A DNA stretch of 64,000 bases from Doris montereyensis (GCA_037039925.1 JAXRKP010000837.1:1-64000), one strand, 5' to 3'. Positions 1 to 11,510 are shown, counted from the first letter of the stretch. Notes: a model not told the origin generated them from the sequence alone. Translations and numbers: made by a program.

Positions 1-1216
1 TTTGGTCTGTCTCATGCTCTTCATTGCCGCCGCCCGAACAACTTAATTTCCTCGATAGCTTTTTCTTGAAGCCTTTGTCCAAACTTCCCATTGTTTCTGT
101 TTTGCTTTCCTAATTTCGTCTTTGGCTATAGTTCTTTTATTCACGTAATCTATCATATCCTCTGGTCTCTTTGTTTGCAATTATTTCTTCCAGGCATCGT
201 TCTTTTCTTTGATCTTAGTTTTGACATTGTCATTCCACCATGCTGTTCTTTTCCTATCTCCTTTAATTTGTTTCCTGCCACTTTTCTTCTATTGTGCTAT
301 CATTCAGATCCGTCTTTCACTGATAAATCTTTTAATCCTAGATTGGTATACCTGTTTTACTACTGGTTTGTTTAGTTCCTCTATTTTGAGTTTAGTAGCT
401 TTCTATGCTTTTCTTTTCTGGGGTTTTTTTCCAGTCAGTTATCTCATTTTGGTAATCACTGAGTGATGATCACTAAATATTTCTGCTCCTCTGTTTACTC
501 TTGCTTCCAATATACTGTACAAAAGGGAGCTGCTAACTATTATGTAGTCTATAATTGACTTTTCACACCTGTCTTCATTTACTCTCGTATATTTGTGGAT
601 ATCTTTATGAGGAAAAAATGTGTTGGCTATTTTCATGTTATTCTTTAGGCAAAAATCTATGTCTCTCTCCATTTGGAGATGTTTTTGTCTCTCCTTCTTT
701 ACCTATTACTCCTCCTGAGGTTTCTACATAGTTGCTTACTCTAGCGTTTAAATCTCCTAAAAGCATTAGTTCCTGTTTGGGTTTAAGATTCTCTACAGCT
801 ATTTGTAAATCGTTTTCGAAGATATCTTTTTCTTCTTTAGAGTTGTCTTCGTTTGGTCCATAAGCTATTAATAATTTAATTTCTCGTTCTTTTGGTTTAA
901 TATTTTCCTCTAATAGCCGTGGGCTTATAAATTTCCAACTTTCTAGAGTTTTTCATGTCTTTTATGCACTAGGGGGCCTACTCCTGCTCTAGCTCTATCT
1001 TCGACATCTACTCCTGAGAAGATTAAAATATGATTCGGTCCTACATTTTCTATTCCTTGTCCTTTTTTCTTTGTTTCTGTAATGGCGAAAAATATCTACT
1101 TTGAATTTTTCCATTTCTTTAACTAATTCTAACTTTTGTCCATTTATTGCCCTAACATTCCATGTTCCAAAAATCATAGTCCGTATTCGTTTCCAAGTTT
1201 GTCTTCGAAAGATCAA
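1..1216 (-). mobile_element. 5' part of a non-LTR retrotransposon (APE-type endonuclease), broken by frameshifts
   Basis: Read on the minus strand, the stretch starts near 1216 with an N-terminal endonuclease signature (GTWNVRAINGQKLELVKEM). It continues through YIIVSSSLLYSILEARV and the catalytic-type SDH motif (FSDHHSVITKMR) near 440-520, then WWNDNVKTKIKEKNDAW near 170-240. This order matches the apurinic endonuclease domain of LINEs that databases often mislabel as craniofacial development protein 2. The reading frame is split into at least three pieces, so this copy looks dead. The reverse transcriptase would lie left of position 1. The exact clade (RTE-like or related) is inferred from memory of the motif style. 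Confidence 0.8.
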
Positions 1217-1331
1217 GCTGGTTATATTACTTTTATTTCTCTGAATGAGTTTGTATTTGGTAAGTAGGGGATTAGCCCACTGTACCCTTGGTAGATGGTG
1301 GGGCTGCCATCTTGAGGCCCCCTATCAGGCC

Positions 1332-1536
1332 TTGTTATTTTCTGTCAGGGTAAACTCCCTTAGCCTTTAAGCATTCAAGACCAGCCTGCACGGCAGCGGG
1401 TTGTTATTTTCTGTCAGGGTTAACTCCCTTAGCCTTTGGTAGGTCAAGACAAGCCTGCAATGCAGCAGGTTGTTTTCTGTCAGGCTTAACTCCCTTAGTT
1501 ATTGGTCGGCCAAGACCCGTCTGCAGGGCAGCAGGC
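1332..1536. repeat. About three tandem monomers of about 70-75 bp upstream of the LINE
   Basis: The phrase TTTTCTGTCAGG followed by AACTCCCTTAG recurs three times, each followed by a GTCAAGAC-type block and GCAG(C)GGGTTG. The monomers sit just 5' of the endonuclease start of the minus-strand LINE, the place where some LINEs carry promoter monomers. That role is an inference. Confidence 0.7.
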
Positions 1537-1608
1537 CTCGTGGAGGGCGGGATCATCTACTCCCCGTACATGTGCTTGCCTGTCCACTGCCCGGGTCACT
1601 TAATTCTA

Positions 1609-2303
1609 CAACACTAATTACCCCCTCAAAATGCAACACCGGCTGGTTTGGCTTCGCCAAAATGCAACACGTTTTTGCAAGTGTCTTCAGTTGGTTGCAT
1701 TTAATTAGAGTCAATTCTTGTGAAAAATGAAGTCGATACAATCTTTTTGTTTTGTCCAAGTAACAAAATCTGCCATGCATGCACGTGTGTGTGCGTGTGA
1801 CATCTAGATCTGTTAACTATGTGCGCACGACAATGCCAGTCTTGGCTGTCTCAGCTCTTGTCACCCTGCCCGTTCCCTCCCCAATTCGGCCGTCGACGAT
1901 GATCACTCTATCTTTGATCATGGTTAGAAAATATGAGAAAGGTATTGTGTCACTTTTATGATATGCGTGTCAACAAATTATTTTAAAAAATATTGCTCGA
2001 AGTTGCGGAATGTCTCCACCATCCCATCCCCTTCTGTAGTCTTGAATGAGAGAAGAATGAACAATCTATGAGAAGAGGTTAGGCCTATAATTGGGTCTTA
2101 TCCTCAAACCAAGTAGCAACAAACAAAACCCAAACGATTACAAACAACTAACAAAAGAAAAAAGTTTGTGTCCAACCAAGAATGGCAATGTAAGTACATG
2201 TAGTGAGTTATGATCCTTGCCTTTGTCAAAATGCACCTTCACCAAACCAAAATGCATGATTTTTTTGTCACCCGAGGACCATTGATTTTGGCGGGGACTA
2301 CTG
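1609..2303. mobile_element. Non-autonomous inverted-repeat element, TA-flanked (pogo/Tigger-like)
   Basis: The right end read on the minus strand is TA then CAGTAGTCCCCGCCAAAATC. The left end at 1609 resembles it with several mismatches (TA, CAACACTAATTACCCCC). No transposase reading frame is visible. The right boundary is clearer than the left. Confidence 0.45.
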
Positions 2304-2374
2304 TATATGGTACAATCTAATCTCTATGATAATACATTCTTCATTTGATGATGTCAGAAGTGGTTGTGCATCTT

Positions 2375-2607
2375 GGAAGTAGCAGTGGGTTGTTATTGGT
2401 TAACGATGCTAGTATGTCCTACTTCTTTACTTTTACTCTTTCTCTTTCACTTATCTTGCATCTTGCTATTTTCTCTTAATTCACGTTGGCGGTTGGCAGA
2501 CGCTACCGATAGCTGCTACTTGTTTCCTTTCATTCTTTTACATCTTTTTCTTTCGTCTTACTGTTTCTTCTTAATTTACCCTGAGATCACTGCATATGGT
2601 GGACAGA
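2375..2607 (+). repeat. Dispersed sense-oriented repeat, double copy
   Basis: Two tandem, partly truncated copies of the repeat whose 3' end reads ACCCTGAGATCACTGCATA then TGGTGG. The body holds pyrimidine-rich blocks such as CTTTCACTTATCTT. Related copies lie near 24.3, 26.6, 27.7 and 32.5 kb, and in reverse complement at 41-45 kb. Confidence 0.75.
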
Positions 2608-3151
2608 GTATTTTCCAAGAAGCAAAATCTTAATTCACCCCAAAATCACTGCGTGTTTCAATCACAAAATTGTGGGAGTAGCTAGATGTTTTCCAGATTT
2701 ATAGACCGACGTTTATTTATTTAGTTGTCCTTTTCGTTTCATTTATTCAGATTTGACCAAGTAAATGTTAAGGAGGAGCTTGAATGCACATCAGCAGGCA
2801 ATCTGATCAGCATCTGAGATTTTAAAGAATTAATTTTCCTTTAGTAATTGAGAATGCTCTTTTCTTTCTTTTTTTAAGTTCTAAATTTTGCATTTTTTCC
2901 ATAATGAAAAAAGTCCTACACCAGAGTAGTTTGTGGTTAATGTTAGTTTTATATGACTGTGAAATCATCAACTTAAATCAAAATCAAATTATACAACATC
3001 AAGCTAAAGGGCAGCCACTGTACCTGGGTTGGGTTTATTGTTTTGGTTTTTTGTTGTTGGGTTGGGTTTTTGTTTTGTTGTTGGGTCATGTAATTATTTC
3101 AAATTCATTTGACAAATCATTAATATTTCAATTTACATCCTTTTTTTTCAG

Positions 3152-3232
3152 CGCAATATGCGTGAAGCTCATGCCATGTATCCTTTTACTGGGAAACGTG
3201 ACAAAGAATTATTTGACAAGGCCCTAGCTGAG
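3152..3232 (+). CDS. Gene 1 constant exon upstream of the cassette array
   Basis: An 81-nt open exon of 27 codons. A strong acceptor (a run of eight T then CAG) precedes it and the donor GAG/gtatgt follows. The peptide begins RNMREAHAMYPFTG and ends with the helical-looking DKELFDKALAE. Entry and exit are both phase 0, which matches the phase-0 entry of the cassettes. I do not recognise the family. Because the exon joins directly to whichever cassette is chosen, it probably supplies the first half of one small folded domain and the cassette the second half. Earlier exons must lie left of the window, as no supported start codon or promoter is seen between 1 and 3150. Confidence 0.7.
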
Positions 3233-3499
3233 GTATGTACCCCATTCTGTAGCATCCCTTTATCTGACTTGAAAATTCTTTGATTGGGTATAACGTTTCT
3301 TATTTGTACAGAAATTCAATACACTTGTGCTATTGTATCTTGCGAATGAACTAGTGAGCGGTTTACTTCTGGTGACATTTTTGAATCAGCGGTTTTATTT
3401 CGTTCATTTCTCATTTTTTGGCATTTCTTTTAGCTTGTTAAGTTCCAGTTCTCTAGTGTTGATTGAAAGAGGGCCTTATTTGTGTGGAGTGGGTTACTC
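3233..3499 (+). other. Intron sequence
   Basis: AT-rich intronic DNA after the constant exon. Nothing recognisable. Confidence 0.5.
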
Positions 3500-3770
3500 A
3501 CATCTAACTGGGTGTGGACAATTCATCTCCGTTTTTTATCTCGGTACTGGGTCTCAGGAGGTCTGCGTTAGATTCCCAGTCTAGGCAAAAACAAATCTGG
3601 CCCTCCTGTTATCACAGCAGTGAAATGGGTAGCTAGGTCTAGTCAGACTCGACGAAAGTAAAGATGGTGTGGACAGCAATGGCAAACTACCACATGTTAC
3701 CTAGAAAAATCAGGACTACTCATGATTCAACTCTGAGCATGAGACTTGCTTTTACTTATAACACACAAGA
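3500..3770 (+). repeat. tRNA-derived SINE-like element
   Basis: It contains a degenerate tRNA B-box (GGTCTGCGTTAGATTCCCAG) and a body with GGCAAACTACCACATGTTAC and ATCAGGACTACTCATGA. The same body recurs at 55700-55930 (GGCAAGCTACCACATCTTG, AATCAGGACTGCTCC), so this is a family and not a chance match. Confidence 0.6.
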
Positions 3771-4000
3771 TACAGACAGATAGACATCTTGATCAATTTG
3801 TATTTGTTACACATTTGGAAAATCTCTTACATTGTTTCATATTTCTAGGAGATCTTTATATGAATTGGCAATACTATGTGTCATGTCAAAGCATCCATAC
3901 AAGTGGGATCTAATTTTCAGTTATTTTCTTATAGAGATGTTTTGACTTTGTGATGTGGAATCATTTGTTTTTCACTCACAAATTTTGGTCTGCCCTATAG

Positions 4001-4088
4001 ATATTTGAAGATGACTTATTTACTATTGAGGACATCAAAATAACGTCTATAATAAGAAATTGTGGTGCTCTATTCAGACACTACATAG
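4001..4088 (+). CDS. Gene 1 outlying cassette D0 (alternative exon)
   Basis: After the acceptor CCCTATAG the reading frame is IFEDDLFTIEDIKITSII then RNCGALFRHYI. It leaves in phase 1 at ATAG/gtttta (4089) or at the alternative donor A/gtaggt (4095), which is also phase 1. With one gap it aligns with array cassettes: DIKITSII corresponds to the DIPRTSYIF-type core. It lies over 6 kb upstream of the rest and lacks the R-x-P signature, so it may be the oldest or default choice. Its 0-to-1 phase makes it an alternative to the array, not a partner. If neither donor is used the frame runs to a stop at 4141-4143. Confidence 0.55.
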
Positions 4089-5519
4089 GTTTTAGTAGGT
4101 GGCGAACATTACTAAAGCACTGTCCTCTGCCACAGCCCTAAAACAAAGCACATTTTGTTAAATTGAACAGAGGAAATTGACTAGTATTTAGACAAGGTTC
4201 ATCTGTGGTCAATTTTCTTAGCAAGTTGCTGACTGAATCAGCCGTGGCAATGTTATGGCAATGACTGTATCATGCAGCGTTCTAGAGCTCAGCTCATTGG
4301 ATCCTCACTGACACTCCATTCATGATCTGGCTTTTTAAACTGCTATCCAAAGTCAATTTAAATGAACGAATCTTCCAAGCCATCTTTTAAAAACATTATT
4401 GTTTTTAACTTGGTGCCCGGGGAGTAGATTTCGGCTGTAAGCTTGCTTGGGCTAATTGCTCCTTTCCTCTGCTTTTCATTTTGAGCAAGGGCTGTGGCAC
4501 AAATTTGCTTCATCGTCAATATTTTTACTCCCTGTCCGTTTTTCCTCTTGTCAGTGTCATTTGATTCACTGCTCAAATGAGGCTATGATGGCTAATCAGG
4601 TGTGGTTTTCTACAATGCCATGTCACTTTATATCTTGAACTGCACTGTTTTTTGCTCATTCCTTTGATTATTTTCTGGGCCCTATCCCCTTTGTGACATT
4701 GTCGTGGATTATCGAACAAATATCAATTTTCATTGTCTGTCTCTTGCCCGTGAAATTATAAAAACCCAATATGCACAAAGAATTTTCAAGTCAATGATTT
4801 TTTTTAAGTCACTGAAACTGAATACAAGCAATTGAAAGCATTGTCTGCGGGTGCTCAAGCGTAGATAATTGATCTCAGGTGCTATAATTTAATGTATCAT
4901 ACCTAATTCCTGCAATTAAATTAAAAGTTCCTGTCCCTCAGCCCATTCCATCTTTTCGTTAACTTCATTGCTTTAAGCAAGATCTATTAGTCTTTTAAAA
5001 AAACAAATTACCCAGCGTGTTTTTTGTACACACATATTTGTAGTACATGTTTATAACTACTGAGCAACTTAAAAAACTGTCAGGGCAATTTCCAAATCCT
5101 ATCGTAACCTCATGGTAATTTCTTGCTGTGGGAATGTGTAGATGAAATAGCTGTCAACATTGATATAGCTGCACACTTCTCTATCCTCATGGAGAATGAA
5201 TGATGCAAATGCATTTAAACTTGGTTTCATTCAGGGGATGTGCACCTCAAAAGTAAAACATCTATGATACAACACAAGAAATACCTGTTCTTTTTGTGTA
5301 TAATAGGCCCATGTAATACTAAACCTAAATATGATGTTGAATTTTGTTTTAAAAATTTGCTGTCGTGGAGATTAAGACAAACAAACTGAAATTATGAAAC
5401 TTCGCAGCTCTATTTTGAAACTATTTATCTGTCTATGCAGCCCATATTTTGTGCACAGTAACCTGAAAGGATGTATGAAGATCAAATAGGGATGTTTTTG
5501 ATATAGTAAAAAGTAAGTC
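4089..5519 (+). other. Intron sequence between D0 and the satellite
   Basis: AT-rich DNA with no motif-bearing exon. A 72-codon minus-strand reading frame at 4358-4576 has no supporting signal. Confidence 0.5.
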
Positions 5520-5909
5520 GTGCAGCCAAATCAAAATGATATACCTAAATAAGGAAAAGAACACAAGAGTGCAGCCAAATCAAAATGATATACGTAAATA
5601 AGGAAAAGAACACAAGAGTACAGCCAAATCAAAATGATATACGTAAATAAGGAAAAGAACACAAGAGTGCAGCCAAATCAAAATGATATACGTAAATAAG
5701 GAAAAGAACACAAGAGTACAGCCAAATCAAAATGATATGCGTAAATAAGGAAAAGAACACAAGAGTGCAGCCAAATCAAAATGATATACGTAAATAAGGA
5801 AAAGAACACAAGAGTGCAGCCAAATCAAAATGATATACGTAAATAAGGAAAAGAACACAAGAGTGCAGCCAAATCAAAGTGATATGCGTAAATAAGAAAA
5901 AGAACACAA
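5520..5909. repeat. 49-bp tandem repeat, about eight copies
   Basis: The unit contains GCAGCCAAATCAAAATGATA followed by TACGTAAATAAGGAAAAGAA. Copies are nearly identical and differ mainly at G/A variants (GTGCAG or GTACAG, ATACGT or ATGCGT). This is a young minisatellite inside an intron of gene 1. Confidence 0.95.
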
Positions 5910-6717
5910 ATTTTCAACATGAAATATTGAAGTAATGAAATGCGATTAAAGAGAAAAAACTTTTTTACTAAATATCTTCAGCCTTTGTCTTGGAAATGTG
6001 AAAAGAATTGGTAGACAAGTAACTGAGTAATAACAACGCTTGAGAAATGAATTAAAATAAATAGCCACGACGATATAGATCTAAATATACATGGACAGCG
6101 AAAGTAATTGACTTCTTGCAAAACAATTGAGAAATGTCTTAAAGTTTGAAAAGAATTTTGTTTAAAAACAAAGCCATGAAATACATAACAGACACAGGTG
6201 CAAATGTGATAGGTGTTAATGCCAGAAATAGATTCATAAGATCATTTAGCGTAGATCCCCTTTGACACACCAATAGGCTGCAGTAAGTCTGGAGAACATG
6301 TGTTTCCTCAAGAAAGTATTGCTGGATCATCAAGGCATCGCTTAGTGTCTATGTCTATGCTTTTGCAAACACGAAATGAGCTGTGTATCGATATCAAATA
6401 TACTCATGTCACTATAAAGTTAGACCCATTACCCATTACCTAAGACTTGAATGTGATGAATTTTTCACAAACAGAGATAAAACATTGTGCAAACATACTT
6501 CTAAAAAACCTCTTTTGTACTGTTTTAAAACCGATTCCATGTGAACTGTTACATTATCTCGAAATTAGAATAGTTTTAGCACTGAAATGGGAAGTATTTG
6601 AGAGAGAAAAAGATAATTTTTCTTTATTATCGATGGTTGCACATCCCCTTAATTGTTTAAGATAAGTTATGTCTTCAGATTTTTAAGAGACATACAGAGG
6701 TGGTGTGTCTTGAAATA
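5910..6717 (+). other. Intron sequence
   Basis: Nothing recognised; AT-rich and without long open frames. Confidence 0.5.
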
Positions 6718-7494
6718 CAGATCAGACCCTGTTATACCACCAACTTTGGGACCAACGTGACATTGGCATTATAATGGGTAGGGCAGTATAACAGGGTTAC
6801 AATCTTTATCGACATTGAAGCATTAGTCTAACCTAAAGGCCTACGAAGGTTAGTCCCTCGTCTTTACTACAAGCTAATTGGCAATCGTGTTGATTGGTGG
6901 CGTTAATCATCAAACATTAGCCTGCAGTTTTGTAACCCCACTGTCCTGCAACTAACTTGAGAAATGCGATTGTATTATAGCCTACACTGTCTGTATAGGC
7001 TGGAAGGTTTAGGGCTATCACTAGGGCAGGCAAACAACGTTGTGGTGCATTGGATTGACTCAAAAAGTTCTGCAGCCAGTACATGTACTAGTAATTAAAT
7101 AAGTCACACCATGTTGACATACTACTAGGCTTACATGCTTGTATCTTACAAATCTGTCTTAATACATTATGTAATACATTTTAGTTGCATCAGCTCAAAA
7201 GCAGTGCTTTTGCCACGATAATGCTATCAAAACGATGCACTACCTATGCTGTACTGTAAATGTAGGAACTACCAGTGCAATACTAATTTATAGGGCCATT
7301 TATGTTGTAAATCTATCTTCTTGGTTGGCGGTATAAGGGAAGTATTTTAATCTACACAACTATTGAAACGCCTCTGTCTCACTGTTGGTGGATGGCGGTA
7401 TAAAAAACATCCCCCATTGCTTTTTTAGGGCAGTCGTTCCATTCTCTTGGCAAAAATTAGCGGTAAGTGAGAATGGTGGTATAACGGGTTACTG
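6718..7494. mobile_element. Non-autonomous TA-flanked inverted-repeat element
   Basis: The left end is TA/CAGATCAGACCCTGTTATAC and continues CACC. The right end on the minus strand is TA/CAGTAACCCGTTATACCACC. Both termini share GTTATACCACC, and both outer dinucleotides are TA, as in Tc1/mariner-pogo insertions. The right 270 bp has a reverse-complement relative at 35563-35830. Confidence 0.65.
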
Positions 7495-8054
7495 TAAATA
7501 TTATTTTGCAAGTGCATATATGTAAGATTTTTTTCCGACAACGCCCTAGTGTGCAAAAGATGATATTGAGTTAAATCCTTAAGATACTGGACAAATTTTA
7601 CTTGCGTTTGACAATCTTAGTCAAGTACATTTAGCATCTCATGTCAATGCTTTCTATTGTGTGTTCACTTTCTCTTTATACCTGACACAAGCAAATCACA
7701 CTTAAGCACATACAAAATATCGTTTTTCTGATACAACAACAAAAAATTGCCTATATTATTAAAGGCGTGCATAAAATCAGAAAACAATGGCTTATGTTTG
7801 ATTTGTTTGTCCAAATATTATGTATTGCTTTTGTGAGTTTTGTTATTTCTTAAATTGAATTGTTCTGTTAGTTATCTGTAAGATACAGCTGCTCTTGTTT
7901 CAAGTAGGCCATTCTTTATCATATTTCAGACAAGTGATCAGTACTGAAGTCAAATATCCTTAGCAGTTACATTTTATGAAAATATCCATTGATAACAAAT
8001 AGAGGAGTTTTACTTGTGATAATTCTGTCTTCACTGATGAGGAAAGAGTGATCA
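7495..8054 (+). other. Intron sequence
   Basis: Nothing recognised. Confidence 0.5.
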
Positions 8055-8165
8055 TGGGGAGATGAGATGGCTCAATGAACCAGTCTAAAAGGCTGTTAGA
8101 TTGAAGGCGAAGTGAACAATTGGCCCTGGCTCATCCCATGTGAAACTGCAACCTTCTCTAGAAGC
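8055..8165 (+). repeat. Possible SINE head fragment
   Basis: GAGATGGCTCAATGAACCAG resembles a tRNA A-box region, and GGCCCTGGCTCATCCC further on echoes the minus-strand SINE at 44440-44610. The similarity is partial. Confidence 0.3.
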
Positions 8166-8380
8166 GTAAAAAAATTTAATTGCTTTTATATATCAATTAC
8201 AATGTTGTTCCTGGAGAAATATCTGAAGTGTTGATGCATTTTATCAGCTTTGCGCCCTTCCCCTTGAAACAACTCATCTTTCATTCTTGGATGTTAAAGT
8301 TGAGCACAGTGTTTTTAATCCCTTATTATTTTATTAACTTTTTCCTCGAATTCTTCAGTACTGATCATTTGTACTTTACC

Positions 8381-8484
<104 letters not shown>

Positions 8485-8544
8485 TCTTTCTTTTCTTTTT
8501 AAATGTGATTTGATGGATGTATTCTCATTTTATGTCACGTATTA

Positions 8545-8690
8545 CAGTGGAGTTTGGATGAAAGACTTGATTGAAACAAGACTGTTTAAAACCAGCATCT
8601 TTTGATTTTTATGTATTTGCTTCTTGGATACTTTTCAAAATTGACTGTACTTCCTCAAACCTTGAAGTTGATTTCAATGAGACTCCACTG
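8545..8690. mobile_element. Short palindromic MITE, 146 bp, TA target duplication
   Basis: The left end is CAGTGGAGTTTGGATGAAAG. The right end on the minus strand is CAGTGGAGTCTCATTGAAAT. TA lies on both sides (8543-8544, 8691-8692). It is too short to encode anything. Confidence 0.75.
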
Positions 8691-8692
8691 TA

Positions 8693-9362
8693 ATCATGAC
8701 TTGATCTCTACACTGTTTATTTTGTCATGTATTGATTCTTTAATTACTAGATATGTATCATAAAGAGGTGGCAGGAATTAAAATTCTTTAAAAATAAATA
8801 AAACAACAATTAAACTGGAATGTTACAAAATATAACATTAATCTTATTGAATTAGGTTATATTATTTAGATTTAGCTTGAATAGAAATATTTTTAGAAAC
8901 AAGAGCAACTGTCAAATGAAAGAGCCCTTTTGATTTTGGTGCTGTGGTGAAACAAAAATTAACTGAATAATGCCAGACATAAAAGAGTCCCCATTCCCAC
9001 ATTTTGAAACTTTTGGCCAAATTGAAATTCAAAATTATGCCTTGTAATCCCTTTCATCAGTCCCATAAATTTGCTGAGCACCTTGAGGTCCTGGATAGGT
9101 CTTTTTGCTTTGCCTTTCTGGCCCTATTTACACCCAATATCCAGAGACATGAAATATTTGAATCTTTGAGGCAGGTCATTCCATAGAATTTCTAGGAGTT
9201 TGCTTTGGTCTGAGGTATAACTGAAAGTTCTCTCTAATTTTCTGGTTTTTCACCAATGAAATTTTTACAATTTCTATCTTCTCCTTTTTTGTTTTGTTTT
9301 GATAAGCTGATGATTTTCTACTATCTCATTCATCTTTCTGTTTCTCCTGTATCTCTTTCTAA
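8693..9362 (+). other. Intron sequence
   Basis: No exon-like or repeat structure recognised. Confidence 0.5.
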
Positions 9363-9465
9363 CACTCTCTCTCTCTTCGCTTTCGCTCTCTCTCTCTCTC
9401 TCTCTCTCCCCCTCCCCCCTCCCTCCTTCCTTCTCTCTCTCTCCCTCCTCTCTCTCTCTCCTCTC

Positions 9466-9508
<43 letters not shown>
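9363..9508 (+). repeat. (TC)n-rich pyrimidine tract before the array
   Basis: About 145 bp of nearly pure C and T on the sense strand of gene 1, ending about 900 bp before the first cassette. It is a microsatellite. In the transcript it would be a very long polypyrimidine stretch without an adjacent exon. Confidence 0.95.
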
Positions 9509-9509
<1 letters not shown>

Positions 9510-10411
9510 ATAGCCATATGCTGACCTGTTAGTTGTTCTGTCAGAAAATTTGCATGAAGTTGGACGTTTAACTTGAGGATTTTTCTTTAAACATGGACTG
9601 TGACCTCTCCTGATCTTTATTGAGTAAAATTAATTGTTTTAAAGAAAAAAAAGGAGAAGAATTTGCAACCCATTGAGAAGAAGAGATCGGCTTAAAGGTG
9701 AGTACATTTACTTTTTTGGTAACACAAGAATAGTCTACTTCACAATATTTGTTTTCCAACCCATTTCACTCACACACACAACCCAACAGACGCATACATA
9801 ACTGAGAGACATAAGAGGAACATGGTAAAAGATGTAGTCCAAAGTAAGTATCAATGTAATGAAAAAAATTCCTCTGTGCTGTAGTAGAATGACTTTGGTC
9901 TGGGCATTGGTGTGCTGCTTTGGATATCTTGTTTCTGTTATAAACTGGTGTATTTGTGTCTTTGTATCATAATCTTTCTGATTCTGTTGTCGTCTTGAAC
10001 ATTGAGTGGTATCCATGTTTGATTCACCACAGTTGTAAGGAGGTATCCAGAGGTGGTTCTTTGAATGTTTACATTATTGATTCGAGATGAAATGTCAAAT
10101 ACTTCTATTGGCATGCTGTTGGATTGTATGGTTCATGTGTTGTTTGGTCTTTCTGGCTCTACCAGGGTTTTTGCCCTTCTTTTCCATCTCAATAGAAAGC
10201 TCTTGTTTCAGTATCAGCTGTCTTTTTGTATCTTCTGTCATTTCGCTGTTGCTCATGTTGTCTTTGTGGAGTTCACATAATTAGATTTCTGAGTGATAGG
10301 CATATTGTTCTCAGTTTTCTGAGAAATTAATTGGAATTTTTATTTTGCAGAAATGTACATTAAAGAAAAGGGCACTTTATTTATATACCCCTCTCATATA
10401 CATTGTGACAG

Positions 10412-10518
10412 TTGAAGAGAAGAATTCGGTCTTAAGTGCTGATCCCCTTCGTGCTCAGCAATACTTTTATGTAAACAGCATGGCTAAATTATCTTATGGC
10501 GGTCCAAATTAATAAAAT
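10412..10518 (+). CDS. Cassette 1
   Basis: Opens LKRRIRS, then meets a stop as read. A one-base gain near 10431 opens LSADPLRAQQYFYVNSMAKL, and another near 10497 gives a basic end before T/gtaagt. Both changes are needed for phase 1 exit. Confidence 0.55.
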
Positions 10519-10751
10519 GTAAGTAATTCATATAATGACAATGAAGTGAGAGCCACCGTTTTTGTCTCTTATTGCTTCTGTCTGATTGGTAAGAATGCTG
10601 CTTGCTGTTTTTTTCCCTCCGTCTTTTTTTTTGTTTTGAGTTTTTTATACTTCTTATGGGCATATTGTAGATTTCATGAGAAGAATTTTCTCTTTTTCTT
10701 TGTTCCTCAATATCCCCTCCCAAAAAAATTCTTATCTTTTATTTGTCCCAG

Positions 10752-10861
10752 TTGTATCTTGATTCCAATCCTGGCTTGTGACTCAGTTCGTGCTGAGACC
10801 CTGCTGTATGCCAACAGTATGAGAAAATTGTCACTGCGTCGAAGTAGGCAGAAATTGAATT
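10752..10861 (+). CDS. Cassette 2
   Basis: Opens LY and slips at a CTT step near 10758 that looks one base too long. It then reads IPILACDSVRAETLLYANSM and RKLSLRRSRQKLN up to T/gtgagt, phase 1 after correction. It is the closest relative of cassette 1. Confidence 0.6.
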
Positions 10862-10943
10862 GTGAGTTCTTGTTACACCTGCGCCAGTATTTTCTCCCCC
10901 TGACCTCTCTAACTCAAGTAGTGAACTTCCTATTTCACCATAG

Positions 10944-11041
10944 CTCTTATCAAGAACTCCCAATCCTGAGGTTCAGTAGGTATCGGGCTGAGCATGCTAT
11001 GTATATCACTACCATGCGGCAGATTCAAAGAAACGCAAGAA
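10944..11041 (+). CDS. Cassette 3
   Basis: Opens LLSRTP. One C too many at 10959-10961 breaks the frame, which resumes as ILRFSRYRAEHAMYITTM and RQIQRNAR. Two donors are possible: GAA/gtatgt at 11042 (phase 1 after correction) and TTG/gtaagt at 11053. Confidence 0.6.
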
Positions 11042-11138
11042 GTATGTATTTGGTAAGTAATGCCAGTTTTTTGTCGTTTTTTTCCTGGACGTGATATGAA
11101 GGAAGCTTGCGATTTAAAAATTGGAATAACTACTTCAG

Positions 11139-11256
11139 ATATTTCGGCGTCTTCCCCTCTTGTTGAAGGCCCAAAAGAAGACGGAGCAGATTTTGTATGA
11201 GAATTGTAGTAGAAAAGTGCGCCGCTGGCGACAGCAAACGGCATTGCTGCATCCAG
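11139..11256 (+). CDS. Cassette 4, intact
   Basis: Open from TTCAG to CAG/gtaaat, 118 nt, phase 0 to 1. It reads IFRRLPLLLKAQKKTEQIL, then YENCSRKVRRW and a neutral end. It shares the IF opening with D0. Confidence 0.8.
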
Positions 11257-11510
11257 GTAAATAAACCTCTATCTTGGCTTGGATTTTAAGTAGGATCTCC
11301 TCTGTTTCAATCTATTGTCACCCTCTTCGCTTTCTTCAGCCTCCTTATATGCCCTTTCACTTCCAAGATGTCCTTTTGTTATGGTATTGGTTCGATGATA
11401 TAGGGGATTGCACTTTTTTGTGGCTCACTTCTGACATCCATCAAACTTTGAGGGCACATTTCAGGTGAAGGCTTACTGTTCTATTTATTTCCTTCCTTCA
11501 TTTACCTCAG

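Noticed and set aside
3500..3770. A genuine tRNA gene
   Set aside because: Only a degenerate B-box is present and there is no cloverleaf. The SINE interpretation fits the second copy.
4358..4576. 72-codon minus-strand frame (ISPSKLTAEIYSPGTKLK)
   Set aside because: No context, no neighbouring exon and no known motif.
5520..5909. Regular repeat resembling a CRISPR array
   Set aside because: Units are contiguous 49-bp copies with no unique spacers, in an animal genome: a minisatellite.
9644..9697. Possible cassette end (RKKRRRICNPLRRRDRLK before gtgagt)
   Set aside because: Stops directly upstream in that frame, no R-x-P opening and no convincing acceptor. Too weak to count as a unit.
10930..11244. 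104-codon minus-strand frame
   Set aside because: It runs antisense through cassettes 3 and 4 and has no signals of its own.
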